Made by a program: the position numbers and the translations under genes. Below the pieces are notes generated by a model. The model was not told the origin of the DNA and did not search any database. It was given only the letters and a program-made list of their open reading frames with translations. From Bradyrhizobium lupini (lineage in GTDB: Bacteria; Pseudomonadota; Alphaproteobacteria; Rhizobiales; Xanthobacteraceae), in NCBI RefSeq assembly GCF_040939785.1, contig NZ_CP162553.1:5847001-5911000 (forward strand): a stretch of DNA of 64,000 nucleotides, in the 5' to 3' direction. Within the stretch, counting starts at the first letter, position 1. Each line of letters starts with the position of its first letter. Positions 1 to 9,080 of this stretch are shown one piece after another.

Positions 1-837
1 GTACTGGCTCCGAAATTCAATGCGTGGCGGCACATCCTCGCCGGCGGCCTTCACCTGCATAGCGCTAAAGTCTTCCCGTCGCTGCCGATCAGAGCCGGCG
101 ACAGGGCCCTGGATGTGGGATGTGGCTGGGGCGACACCGCAATTGAACTTGCGCGGCGCGTCGGACCGACCGGATCCGTCCTCGGCCTCGATTGCTGCAA
201 TGCCTTCCTCGACGTCGGCCGCGCAGATGCGAAGGAGGCAGGGGTGACCAATCTCAGCTTTCTCGAAGCGGATGTTCAGACCAATCCGTTCGAGCCGGTA
301 CATGATTTTTGCTTCTCTCGCTTTGGAACCCAGTTCTTCGAAGACCCAACGGCTGGCTTGAGCAACATGCGATTTGCGCTCAAGCCGGGTGGACTGATGA
401 CGATGGTCGTCTGGCGCGAACGGGCGGACAATCCGTGGCTTACACTGTCGAAGGAGGTTCTGCTTCGCTACCTGCCCCCCGTCAGGGAAGACGCTGCAAC
501 CTGCGGCCCCGGACCGTTTTCTATGACCGATCCCGAGGCCGTGACTCGGCAATTGATGATTGCCGGCTACGGCGGCATCAGGTTCGAACGGATCGATGCC
601 GAAGTCTTGGTCGGGCGAGATCTTGACGAAGCGGTCGCGTTTCAGCTCGCGATCGGTCCCGCAGGGGAGGTTTATCGCGAAGCCGGTCCGAAGGCTGCTC
701 GTTTGTTTGATACGCTGGTGGCGGCCTTGAAGGACGAGTTGAAACAATTCGTCCGCCCTGAAGGCGTGATGATGAATTCAAGCTCTTGGATGGTCACCGC
801 GCAGAATCCGGGATCACCGCCGCGGCCCCGGGGGTGA
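1..837 (+). CDS. SAM-dependent class I methyltransferase (5' end missing)
   Basis: The frame is open from base 1, so the start lies to the left of the window. About 278 residues are visible. The SAM-binding motif I reads LDVGCGWGDTA (around visible residue 37), preceded by a short helical stretch as in UbiE/Methyltransf_11-type enzymes. An acidic residue after the second strand (GLDCCN) and the FSRFGTQFFEDP/LKPGGLMTMVVW region fit motifs II-III. It should transfer a methyl group from S-adenosylmethionine to a small molecule; the substrate cannot be read from the sequence. It is followed after 77-110 bases by another predicted methyltransferase-fold membrane protein on the same strand. The family call is firm; the specific role is unknown. 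Confidence 0.85.
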   Translation, partial: VLAPKFNAWRHILAGGLHLHSAKVFPSLPIRAGDRALDVGCGWGDTAIELARRVGPTGSVLGLDCCNAFLDVGRADAKEAGVTNLSFLEADVQTNPFEPVHDFCFSRFGTQFFEDPTAGLSNMRFALKPGGLMTMVVWRERADNPWLTLSKEVLLRYLPPVREDAATCGPGPFSMTDPEAVTRQLMIAGYGGIRFERIDAEVLVGRDLDEAVAFQLAIGPAGEVYREAGPKAARLFDTLVAALKDELKQFVRPEGVMMNSSSWMVTAQNPGSPPRPRG

Positions 838-947
838 CGTACCCGCGCCAGTCGCTGCTCGAAATCTCTTCATTGTAAGCACCGCCGCCGCCGCCGCCGC
901 GATCGGACGAATCGATGCAAAAAAATGAACTCTCTGGGAGAAGATTG

Positions 948-1706
948 ATGGCAGGTCTAGTTGCGGTCCTCTACGGCACTGCCGCTTACGGTGTCACGCT
1001 CGTCGCCTTGCTCTATCTCATTGGCTTCACCGGGAACCTGGTCGTTCCAAAGTCTATCGATTCCGGGGCCATTGGTCCGGTTCTGGCAAGCATTGTTATC
1101 GATGTGCTGCTAATCGGAGTGTTCGCGATCCAGCACAGCGTGATGGCGCGTCAGGGCTTCAAGCGCTGGTGGACGCGAATCGTGCCGGCTTCGGTCGAGC
1201 GCAGCACCTACGTGCTGTTCGCCAGCTTTGCACTGCTGTTGCTGTACTGGCAGTGGCAGCCGATCCCCACGCCGGTCTGGACCGTGAACCACCCGGTCGC
1301 GGCGGGGGCGCTCGACGCCGTCTTCTGGCTGGGTTGGGTCGTGCTGGTGGTCAGCACGTTTCTTCTCAATCATTTCGAGTTGTTCGGCCTCAGCCAGGTG
1401 TTCATGCACCTGTTCGGTAAACAACCGCCCGAAGCCAAATTCCGCACGCCGTTGCTCTACCGGTATGTCCGCCATCCGATCTATCTCGGCATCCTGCTCG
1501 CAGTCTGGGCCACGCCTGCGATGACGGTCGGTCATCTGGTCTATTCGCTTGGCATCACAGCCTACATCCTGATCGGCATTCAGTTGGAAGAGCACGATCT
1601 GATCCAGCAGTTCGGCAACCGGTATCGCCGCTACCGCCGTCACGCGGCCATGCTCGTCCCGCTTTCATGCCGAAGCTTCGCCGCGTCCCACGACGCCGAC
1701 ATCTGA
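948..1706 (+). CDS. mddA: MddA-type methanethiol S-methyltransferase (NnrU/isoprenylcysteine methyltransferase fold)
   Basis: This is a 252-residue polytopic membrane protein. An in-frame ATG exists at 915, but the ATG at 948 has GGGAG at 936-940, seven bases upstream, and yields the usual MddA beginning. Family signatures seen are VPKSIDSG near residue 35, NHFELFGLSQVF in the middle, the SAM-binding RHPIYLG motif, WATPAMTVGHL, and the terminal EEHDL...YRRYR segment. MddA methylates methanethiol to dimethyl sulfide in soil bacteria, including Bradyrhizobium (known of the family). The C-terminus after MLVP differs from the usual ending. The alternative is another NnrU-family methyltransferase. 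No partner gene gives independent support. Confidence 0.75.
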   Translation: MAGLVAVLYGTAAYGVTLVALLYLIGFTGNLVVPKSIDSGAIGPVLASIVIDVLLIGVFAIQHSVMARQGFKRWWTRIVPASVERSTYVLFASFALLLLYWQWQPIPTPVWTVNHPVAAGALDAVFWLGWVVLVVSTFLLNHFELFGLSQVFMHLFGKQPPEAKFRTPLLYRYVRHPIYLGILLAVWATPAMTVGHLVYSLGITAYILIGIQLEEHDLIQQFGNRYRRYRRHAAMLVPLSCRSFAASHDADI

Positions 1707-2022
1707 CCCGAGACGCTCGTCAAGACAGGCCAATCAGTCCGCAAGCAGGGGTGGATTCAAGCGGCGCGGCGTCCGGTCGCAGCCGTATCGACACGGCCAG
1801 GGCGGCGTGCGCATCGCGTTCTGATCAACTCATTTCAACCTGAGGCGTCCGGCCAAGAGGATCACCGACCGCATGACCATCCTCCATTTGAAGGATGGCC
1901 GATATTCCCCGCGGCTCCGGTGGGACACGATCAAAATGATTTGAGCGCGATACCGGCTCGCTATCAGCGGAAAAGCTTAAAGTTGTCTCACAGCTATCCT
2001 CACACCGAGGGCGCGTCTTCGA
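1707..2022. other. 316-base intergenic stretch, no gene seen
   Basis: No reading frame with family resemblance, no tRNA-like fold and no strong hairpin was seen. It must hold the promoter of the LuxR-type gene at 2023, but no box can be pointed to with confidence. Confidence 0.5.
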
Positions 2023-3198
2023 ATGAACAGGGTTTCACATCCGCGGTCGGTTTCGGAATCGTCGAAAGACAATTCAGATGATCAGCAGCAACTGAGCGAC
2101 CTGATCAGCGTCATCTACGATGCCGCCATCGATCCCTCTCGTTGGGAAGACGCCATCGTCAGCATCGTGCAATTCGTTGGCGGCGCAGCAGGCGGGCTGT
2201 TCTGCAAGGACGTCGGTGTCCAGCACGCCACGGTGCCCCATCGCTTTGGATTTGACGTGCCGTTGCGGGTCGAACTCTTTCGGCAGATTTATTCCTCCGC
2301 GGAGGGGCACTTTCTCGGTGACCTCAAGCAGCCGATCGCGACGACCGATTTGATGTCTTTCGCAGCACTCACCCAGAGTGAACTATACCGGCAGTGGGCC
2401 GAGCCCCAGGGGCTTGTCGATTTTGTCAGCGCGGTTGTCGACAGGACCACGGTCAGCACAGCTATTTTCGGGGTCTTCCGCCACCGGCGAAATGGGCTCG
2501 TCGACGAGCACGCGCGCCGGCAAATGAGGCTGATCGCGCCGCATATCAGGCGTGCCGTCGTGATCGGCAAGATGTTCGAGTTCAAGGCCGCTGAACTCGC
2601 GACGTTCGTTGACACGTTGGACGGGCTCGGTGCTGGCATGTATCTCGTCGATCCCGGTGGACGTCTCATTCACGCCAATACGGCCGGCAATGCCATTCTC
2701 GACGCTCGTGATATTCTGAGTTCCGTGGGCGGGCGGCTGGTCGCCAGCGATCCTCAGGTCGACCGCACCCTGCGAGATGTCTTCGCCACCGCGGGGCAGG
2801 GCGATGCCGCACTTGGTATAAGGGGCATCGCGTTGCCGCTGACCGGCAGGAAGGGCGACCTCTATGTGGCCCATGCATTGCCCCTCACGTCAGGCGCGCG
2901 TCGGCGTGCTGGTATTGTTTACACCGCCACGGCGGCCTTGTTCGTTCGCAAGGCGTCGCTGGCGGTTGCTTCTATTCCCGGAGCCATCGGCAGCGCGTTC
3001 AAGCTGACGCCGACCGAACTCCGCGTGTTGCTGGCCATCGTCGAGGTCGGTGGCGTTCCTGAGGTCGCTATGGCGTTCGGGGTCGCCGATAGTACGGTTA
3101 GGACGCATGTCAGCCGGTTGTTTGAAAAAACAGGCACCGCGCGCCAGGCGGATCTCGTCAAGCTGGTTGCAGGCTATACGACGCCCCTGGCGGGATAG
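2023..3198 (+). CDS. LuxR-family helix-turn-helix transcriptional regulator
   Basis: A protein of 391 residues. The C-terminal part (about 325-385) is a LuxR/GerE-type DNA-binding domain: LTPTELRVLLAIVEVGG, then the recognition helix region VADSTVRTHVSRLFEKTG. The first 320 residues lack a receiver Asp pocket. Residues about 200-250 (LDGLGAGMYLVDPGGRLIHAN) read like a PAS domain, so it probably senses a ligand or redox signal rather than phosphorylation. It sits alone on the + strand, 181 bases before an MFS exporter gene which it may control (inference from position). The ligand is unknown. Confidence 0.85.
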   Translation: MNRVSHPRSVSESSKDNSDDQQQLSDLISVIYDAAIDPSRWEDAIVSIVQFVGGAAGGLFCKDVGVQHATVPHRFGFDVPLRVELFRQIYSSAEGHFLGDLKQPIATTDLMSFAALTQSELYRQWAEPQGLVDFVSAVVDRTTVSTAIFGVFRHRRNGLVDEHARRQMRLIAPHIRRAVVIGKMFEFKAAELATFVDTLDGLGAGMYLVDPGGRLIHANTAGNAILDARDILSSVGGRLVASDPQVDRTLRDVFATAGQGDAALGIRGIALPLTGRKGDLYVAHALPLTSGARRRAGIVYTATAALFVRKASLAVASIPGAIGSAFKLTPTELRVLLAIVEVGGVPEVAMAFGVADSTVRTHVSRLFEKTGTARQADLVKLVAGYTTPLAG

Positions 3199-3378
3199 GA
3201 GAGAGGGCGCTCATTGCAGCACCCAGAAGCAGCAAATATTTGCGCGCTCCTCCCACATTCGCAGGACGACACCCAAGCAGTGGTTGTTCAGGATGGCATG
3301 CGTCCGGCCAGCATGCAGTGGGGTAGGTGATCAGGCGTCCCTGCCTCGCCGCATCTGGACAGGACTTGGGAGCGCAGC

Positions 3379-4587
3379 ATGTCCATTGAAGTCGAGGGCA
3401 CGGTTTCTGCGGCGGGGCACGGACGTCAAGCAGGGGCGGCGGCGCGCAGAATAGTGATTTGTGCCCTGGCGGCGACAGGAATCCTTGCGACCAACATCTT
3501 CTTGCCTTCGCTGCCGGTCATCGCGGCCGATTTCCATGTATCCAGCGCGGCGGTCACGTCGGCCTTCACGATCTTTCTGGCGATTTTCGCCATAGGGCAA
3601 TTGATTGACGGCCCGCTGTCGGACCGGTTCGGGCGACGCATGCCGATTCTGATAGGGCTCGGAATTTTCATCGCCGGTACGATCTGGTGCGCTTTCGCGC
3701 GCGATCTATCGAGCCTGCTGATCGGCCGATCAATGCAGGCTTGCGGCGCATGTGCGGCTTCGGTGCTTTCACGTGCGATCGCCCGGGATCTGTTCGATGG
3801 CCAGGCACTTGCAAAGGTCATGGCCTCGATCACCATGGCAACCGCGGCCGCCCCAGGCTTTTCACCGCTGCTGGGGAGTGCGCTCGATCTATTCTTTGGC
3901 TGGCGCTCGGAATTTGCCTTTGTCGCGGCCTTCGCGCTCTGCACGGCTTTGGCCTATGCGACCTTCGTCGGCGAAACCAATGACGGCGCGCGTCGTTCTC
4001 TGAATCCGCTCAAAATTGCCGGCTTCTATCTGGAGCTTGTTCGGGATCGCCGGTTCGTTGCGCCTGCTAGAACCGCTGGACTGGTGATGGCCGGTCTTTT
4101 CGCGATTTTCTCCAGCGCGCCGCGGGTGCTGCTCGAATCGTTTGGATTCTTGCCAATCACACTTGGTGAGCTATTTGCGGGCGTGGTCTTCCTGGTGTTT
4201 GCGGCCGGCATGCTGGCGCCTAGGCTATCGGCGCGGGTTGGTTCCTGCCGTGCGACGTCGGTCGGCTTGGGACTAACCGTCCTCGGAGGCGCCGGGCTGC
4301 TTTGCGCGGTGCTGCTCGCGAACGGCGCGCTGCTGCCATTTCTGTTAGCGGCTTCCGTCTTTCTGTTCGGCGTGGGAATAGTGAGCCCGCTGTCGAGCGC
4401 GGCAGCGCTGTCGCCGTTTGGCAGCAAGGCCGGTATCGCCGCAGCCCTGTTCGGATTCTCGCAAATGGCGGGCGCTGCATGCGGTGCCTCTCTCGCGGCG
4501 ATTGTCGCCAGCGATCCGGCCGTCGGGCTAGGAATCGTGCTGACAGTAACGTCGCTCGTGGCGGTTATCCTTCACGAGCGGCGCTAA
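3379..4587 (+). CDS. Bcr/CflA-type MFS multidrug exporter
   Basis: A 402-residue inner-membrane protein with about 12 hydrophobic segments. Residues 50-85 carry the DHA1 signature: LPSLPVIAADF in TM1, then the loop motif DGPLSDRFGRRMPILIG (motif A) and IGRSMQACGA. This matches the Bcr/CflA group of proton-driven drug exporters; the last residues form the final TM helix. The gene faces the ridA-like gene tail to tail and follows the LuxR-type regulator. The substrate is not predictable. Confidence 0.88.
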   Translation: MSIEVEGTVSAAGHGRQAGAAARRIVICALAATGILATNIFLPSLPVIAADFHVSSAAVTSAFTIFLAIFAIGQLIDGPLSDRFGRRMPILIGLGIFIAGTIWCAFARDLSSLLIGRSMQACGACAASVLSRAIARDLFDGQALAKVMASITMATAAAPGFSPLLGSALDLFFGWRSEFAFVAAFALCTALAYATFVGETNDGARRSLNPLKIAGFYLELVRDRRFVAPARTAGLVMAGLFAIFSSAPRVLLESFGFLPITLGELFAGVVFLVFAAGMLAPRLSARVGSCRATSVGLGLTVLGGAGLLCAVLLANGALLPFLLAASVFLFGVGIVSPLSSAAALSPFGSKAGIAAALFGFSQMAGAACGASLAAIVASDPAVGLGIVLTVTSLVAVILHERR

Positions 4588-4656
4588 TCTGAGGTGGATC
4601 TTGCCGAGAACACAATGGGTTTGGTGTGAGGTTCTTTGCGGCGCCCTGGCATGCCA

Positions 4657-5040
4657 CTATTGTCGAGCGGCGATGGCCGTGATCTCGAGTTTGACGCCGG
4701 GACCGAGATCCGCCACGCCGATTGCGGCGCGCGCCGGCAGATGAGCCTCTGCAAAATGCGCCTTCCAGGCCGCGTTGAAGTCTGCCTTCTCCTTGAGGCT
4801 CGTCATGTAGATGGTCACCTGCAAGACGTTGCTCAGATCGGATCCGAGGGTCTTGAGCAGCTGCGCCAACTGCCCGAGGACGTCATTTGCCTGGCCCGAC
4901 ATGTCGAGGCTCGTGTCCTCTGGGACGATTCCACCGATGTAGAGCACGCCATGATGCTCGACCACTTCGTGGAGCAGACCCTCGTAGGGCAAGACGCGCT
5001 TGATCATGATGGGACCGATGTTGTGTGTGACGGGCGGCAT
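4657..5040 (-). CDS. RidA family protein (enamine/imine deaminase-like)
   Basis: The protein has 127 residues if it starts at the ATG of 5040; an internal ATG at 5007 would give about 116. The frame also extends upstream to a TTG at 5202, but that extension has no family resemblance. The core VVEHHGVLYIGGIVPED, then QANDVLGQLAQLLKTLGSDLSNVLQVTIYM, then LPARAAIGVADLGPG is characteristic of the RidA/YjgF fold, with the Arg that holds the carboxylate in PARAAIG. RidA proteins hydrolyse reactive enamines released by PLP enzymes; many paralogues have other roles. It is divergent from bisC with about 300 bases between the start codons. No convincing Shine-Dalgarno sequence was found for any start. 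Confidence 0.8.
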   Translation of the reverse strand: MPPVTHNIGPIMIKRVLPYEGLLHEVVEHHGVLYIGGIVPEDTSLDMSGQANDVLGQLAQLLKTLGSDLSNVLQVTIYMTSLKEKADFNAAWKAHFAEAHLPARAAIGVADLGPGVKLEITAIAARQ

Positions 5041-5336
5041 ATCGCACATTTCAATGTCAGTGTCGTCGCAAAGAGATCTCGCGCCAAGTCTCACCGAAAG
5101 ACGGACCGCGCGGCTCTGAATGCAACCGACTAAAGCGTTGAAAATAAAAGCACAAATTGGACGAAAAATCGCCGCCGGGTCGTTCCTGCGAACGTTCGCC
5201 AATCTGTCCTTGCACGAGCGCCCGGCATTTTCGCCGGCCCTGACCCGACGACATCGAAGCGCGGATCGCTATACTGCGACGCGGATGACATCGGTGCGGC
5301 CGGGACAGTGCCGCGACCGGAACAAGGAATGCGACG

Positions 5337-7658
5337 ATGGACGATACGATTGGCTTCCCCGACCCCGGCCTCGACCTGTCCGACGGCTTCAAGCCGCACA
5401 CCTCGCATTGGGGCGTGTTCTCGGCACGTCAAGGCGAGGCCGGGCTCGAGGTCAGGGCCTATGCGGGCGATCCCGATCCGAACCGCATCATCGACAATTT
5501 TCCCGGCGCGCTACGCCATCAGGCGCGCATCACCCAGCCGGCGATCCGCCGCGGCTGGCTCGAACGCGGTCCGGGTCCGGACGATCGCCGCGGCCGCGAT
5601 GAATTCGTATCCGTCAGCTGGGAAAAGGCGCTCGATCTGCTCGGCGACGAGCTGGCACGCATCCGTGACACGCGCGGCCCCGGCGCGGTGTTCGGCGGCT
5701 CCTATGGCTGGTCGAGCGCGGGCCGCTTCCACCACGCCCAGAGCCAGGTGCATCGCTTCCTCAACATCGCCTTGGGCGGCTATGTGCGCTCGGTGAACTC
5801 CTATTCCTCCGGCGCGTCCTCGGTGCTGCTGCCGCAGATCCTCTGCGGCTACGAGGATATCACCAAGCGCAATGTCACCTGGGAGCAGATCGCGGCTGAT
5901 ACCGACATCGTGCTGGCGTTCGGCGGCATGGCGCTGAAGAACTCGATGGTCGCAGGCGGCTCGATCAGCAAGCATGTCGAGCGCGGCGCGATGGAAGCTG
6001 CGCGCCGCCGCGGCTGCGAGTTCATCCTGGTCAGCCCGTTGCGCGAAGACCTGCCCGTCGAGGCCGGCGCCGAGTGGATGACCTGCGTGCCCGGGACCGA
6101 CACCGCGCTGATGCTCGGCATCGTTCATACGCTGATCGCGGAGAACCTGCACGACCAGGCCTTCCTCGATCGCTACACCGAGGGCTGGCCGGTCTTCCTG
6201 CGCTATCTCACCGGCGAGAGCGACGGCCAACCCAAGCACGCCGAATGGGCCGCCGCGGTCTGCGGCGTCGACACCGACACAATCCGCAAGCTGGCGCGCC
6301 GGCTCGCCGGCAAGCGCGCGCTCATCACCGTCTCTCATTCGCTCCAGCGCGCCGAGCATGGCGAGCAGCCGGTGTGGATGGGCATGGTGCTGGCGGCAGC
6401 GCTCGGCCAGATCGGCCTCTCCGGCGGCGGCTACGCCTATTCGTTGGGGGCAATCGGCTATTACGGTCGCCGCGTCAACGACGTGCCGGGGCCGACATTG
6501 GGGCAGGGCCGCAACGCTGTCCGCGATTTCATTCCGGTGGCGCGCATCGCCGACATGCTGCTCAATCCCGGCAGCGCCTATCGCTACAACGGCGAGACGC
6601 GCACCTATCCGGATATCCGCCTTGTCTACTGGGCCGGCGGCAATCCCTTCCATCACCACCAGGACATCAACCGCCTGCGCAAGGCGTTTGCGAAAGTCGA
6701 CACGCTGGTCGTGCACGAGCTCGCATGGACTGCCACGGCCCGGCATGCCGACATCGTGCTGCCCTCGACGATGACGCTCGAACGCGAAGACATCGGCTAT
6801 TCCAGCAACGATCCCCTGATGGTCGCGATGCACCGGATCGCCGAGCCGTTCGGCCTTGCGCGCGACGACTACGAGATCTTCGCCGATCTCGCCGACCGTC
6901 TCGGTGCGCGCGAGCCCTTCACCGAGGGGCGGACGTCACGTCAGTGGCTGGAACATCTTTATGAGCCGACCCGCGCCTCGCTCGAAGCGCGCGGCCTGGA
7001 AGCGCCGAGCTTCGAAGAGTTCTGGCGGCGCGGCAGCCTGGTGGTGCCGCAGCAGCCCGACGACGGTGGCCGGCTGCGCCGCTTCCGCGACGATCCCGTC
7101 GATCATGCTTTGCCCACGCCGAGCGGTCGCATCGAAATATTCTCTGCCAAGATCGCAGGTCATGGTGATGCGGATTGCCCGGGCCATCCGGTCTGGCTGG
7201 AGAAGTCCGACACGCCCAAGCCGGGGGCGCCGTGCTTCCTGGTCGCCAACCAGCCGGTGACGCGTCTGCATAGCCAGCTCGATTTCGGCGGACATTCGCT
7301 TCAAAGCAAACATCGCGGCCGCGAGGTCGCGCGCATGAACCCACGGGACGCTGACGCACGCGGGATCAAGCACGGCGACATCATCCGGCTGTTCAACGCG
7401 CGCGGCGCCTGTCTCGCCGCGGTCCACGTCACCGACGGCATCGCGCCCGGCGTGGTCCAGCTCCCGACCGGCGCCTGGTACGACCCGATGGACCCCGAAG
7501 ACGACGCGCCGCTCTGCGTGCACGGCAATCCGAACGTGCTCACCCGCGACGTCGGCACGTCGTCCTTTGCGCAAGGCTGCACCGGTCAGCTCACGACAGC
7601 CGAGGTCGAGAAGTTCACCGGCAATCTGCCGCCGATCCGGGCTTTCGATCCGGTGTAG
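5337..7658 (+). CDS. bisC: Molybdopterin guanine dinucleotide S-/N-oxide reductase (BisC/DMSO reductase family)
   Basis: The protein has 773 residues, the usual size for BisC/TorZ/DorA enzymes. It begins directly with the HWGVFSARQ segment and has no Tat leader, so it should act in the cytoplasm like E. coli BisC. The serine that ligates Mo lies in NSYSSGASSV (about residues 154-163), and there is no N-terminal [4Fe-4S] cysteine motif, both typical of this branch. C-terminal cofactor-binding segments NQPVTRLHSQLDFGGHS, ARGIKHGDIIRLFNARG and LPTGAWYDP are present. Known family reactions are reduction of biotin sulfoxide, methionine sulfoxide, DMSO or TMAO; which applies here cannot be told. 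The stop codon overlaps the T-tract side of a terminator hairpin serving the convergent araC gene. Confidence 0.88.
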   Translation: MDDTIGFPDPGLDLSDGFKPHTSHWGVFSARQGEAGLEVRAYAGDPDPNRIIDNFPGALRHQARITQPAIRRGWLERGPGPDDRRGRDEFVSVSWEKALDLLGDELARIRDTRGPGAVFGGSYGWSSAGRFHHAQSQVHRFLNIALGGYVRSVNSYSSGASSVLLPQILCGYEDITKRNVTWEQIAADTDIVLAFGGMALKNSMVAGGSISKHVERGAMEAARRRGCEFILVSPLREDLPVEAGAEWMTCVPGTDTALMLGIVHTLIAENLHDQAFLDRYTEGWPVFLRYLTGESDGQPKHAEWAAAVCGVDTDTIRKLARRLAGKRALITVSHSLQRAEHGEQPVWMGMVLAAALGQIGLSGGGYAYSLGAIGYYGRRVNDVPGPTLGQGRNAVRDFIPVARIADMLLNPGSAYRYNGETRTYPDIRLVYWAGGNPFHHHQDINRLRKAFAKVDTLVVHELAWTATARHADIVLPSTMTLEREDIGYSSNDPLMVAMHRIAEPFGLARDDYEIFADLADRLGAREPFTEGRTSRQWLEHLYEPTRASLEARGLEAPSFEEFWRRGSLVVPQQPDDGGRLRRFRDDPVDHALPTPSGRIEIFSAKIAGHGDADCPGHPVWLEKSDTPKPGAPCFLVANQPVTRLHSQLDFGGHSLQSKHRGREVARMNPRDADARGIKHGDIIRLFNARGACLAAVHVTDGIAPGVVQLPTGAWYDPMDPEDDAPLCVHGNPNVLTRDVGTSSFAQGCTGQLTTAEVEKFTGNLPPIRAFDPV

Positions 7659-7699
7659 AAAAAAAGGGGCCGTCCTGTGTGGGTGCAGGGACGGCCCCG
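7659..7699 (-). terminator. Rho-independent terminator for the araC-type gene
   Basis: GGGGCCGTCC and GGACGGCCCC form a ten-base-pair stem (7665-7699) around a loop of about a dozen bases. On the minus strand it is followed by an uninterrupted run of T (complement of the A run at 7659-7664), the arrangement expected for transcripts arriving from the araC gene. A transcript from bisC would also meet the hairpin but without a U tract. Confidence 0.85.
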
Positions 7700-7741
7700 A
7701 GTGGCTCGCAGGCCCGGGAGGATGAGGGCGCGAGCGAATGC

Positions 7742-8726
7742 TTACGCGGCTGCGCTGATCCAGTCCCTCTCCGTAGCAGGACGACGCGGCGGGGAGTGCT
7801 TGCACCTCTCGCCGTTCGCCCTTGCTGGCGAGGCGCCAGCGTGCCGGGGATTGATCGGTGATGCGCTTGAAGACAGTCGAAAAATGCGCCTGCGTGCTGA
7901 AGCCGACGGCGAGTGCGATCTCGGCCAGCGGCCGCTCGGTGGTCGCCAGCAACGTCTTGGCCTGCTCGATCCGGTGATTGAGCAGATATTCGCGGGGGCG
8001 ATAACCGGTCGCGACGCGGAATTGCGCCGCAAAGTGCATTCTGGACAGGCCGGCGACATTGGCGAGCTCGGACAGGCTGATGCAGCGGTGGAAATGATCG
8101 GCGATATATTGCTCGACGCGCCGCAGCCGCCATTTCGGCAGGGCATTGACCTTGGCGCGTGGCAATTCCAGCCGTGCCAGATGCATCGCGAGGGTTTGGC
8201 CAATGCAGCGCGTGAACTCGTGGTCCGCGGCGTCGCCAAGTTCGATCAGCGCCTTGGCAAGCTCGGCCGCGAGCGGATCGCGCAACAGGACGAGATCATT
8301 CAAACCTTCAGTTCCGGAAAATTGTGCCGGAAATTGATCCGCGGAGATGTAAAAGTGCAAGAAGGCGCATGGCGACTGGAATTGTACGGCGAGGGGCTTT
8401 GACGGCGCGGTGAGATACAGTGTGCCCGCGGGCATGGTCCCGTCGAAAATGACCTGGCGATCCCGGGTCAGTTTCGCGCGCGTGGTCTTGAGGGCGATGC
8501 CGACGAAATAGCGATCCTCGGGCGTCGTCGCTTGGTGCGACGAGGTGCTCCGCGGGTCTTCCCATCGCGAGATCGCGATGTCCTCGGCCGCCGCTCCCGT
8601 GCGCGGATCGATCTGACGCCATTGACGCTCCCGAATGATCGCCTGTGTTGCCCGGGGGAACTCGCAATCCCCCGAGGTGCCCGGAAATTCAATCCAGGCA
8701 TCACCTGCCTGCAAATTGGTCAACAT
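7742..8726 (-). CDS. AraC/XylS-family transcriptional regulator, 3' end apparently frameshifted
   Basis: Start chosen at the ATG of 8726, with GGAGAGG seven bases upstream. The N-terminal 190 residues form a ligand/cupin-like region; the C-terminal 100 hold two helix-turn-helix motifs (CISLSELANVAGLSRMHFAAQF and the second, RPLAEIALAVGFSTQAHFS, ending SPARWR). The uninterrupted frame then has no stop before the terminator hairpin and runs on through bisC antisense to 6936. Another frame instead ends naturally (TERDWISAAA, stop at 7742), 43 bases before the hairpin. I therefore place the end at 7742 and infer a +1 shift (one extra or two missing bases) just after the second motif. A CTAAC direct-repeat site lies 99 bases upstream of the start. 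Confidence 0.75.
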
Positions 8727-9080
8727 CGTTCGTCCTCTCCGGGCGTTCTCCGCTGCTTGCAACCAGCAAACGGGCAAAGCCCACGTTTTCCATGGTGAGA
8801 GGATAGGCGTGAGCTGACCTGCAAGCTCGTTAGTGGTGATTAGGATGTGTTAGTTTTTGTGGGAGCGCATCAGGTGCGGCATCCCGTCTCAGGAAGCGTC
8901 GTTTTTGTACAGTTTATCAGACATTTGCGTATCCCCGATACGACTCAGGAGAGCACCGGTCATGGCGTGGAGATCGATGTGGAGGTGTGAGTTCTGTGGG
9001 TTGCCCTCGCTGGACCTCGCACTGGCGCCGGGTATAGTCGCGCCGCATTTCGCTGGAGCGGCCGTCAAGATGAGTCAAAA
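8727..9080. other. 354-base divergent region between araC and the 9081 regulator gene
   Basis: Contains CTAAC site 1 and the promoters of both divergent genes. A short ATG-initiated frame at 9070 closes after four codons, immediately overlapping the GTG start at 9081; it may be chance. No other gene is seen. Confidence 0.5.
8825..8853 (-). promoter_or_regulatory. CTAAC direct-repeat operator, site 1 (upstream of araC)
   Basis: On the minus strand: CTAAC, five bases, CTAAT, five bases, CTAAC, then GAGC. The three boxes start exactly ten bases apart, one helical turn, so they face the same side of the DNA. It lies 99 bases upstream of the araC start and 228 bases upstream of the divergent regulator gene at 9081. 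The same architecture recurs at 13928, 14741, 17885 and 19524. The binding protein is inferred, not shown. Confidence 0.7.

Noticed and set aside
881..902. CCG-type triplet run between the two methyltransferase genes
   Set aside because: Short, outside a reading frame of a real gene and common in G+C-rich spacers.
6936..7741. Reading the araC protein as a 596-codon product through bisC antisense
   Set aside because: The extension crosses a perfect terminator for its own strand and has no domain character.
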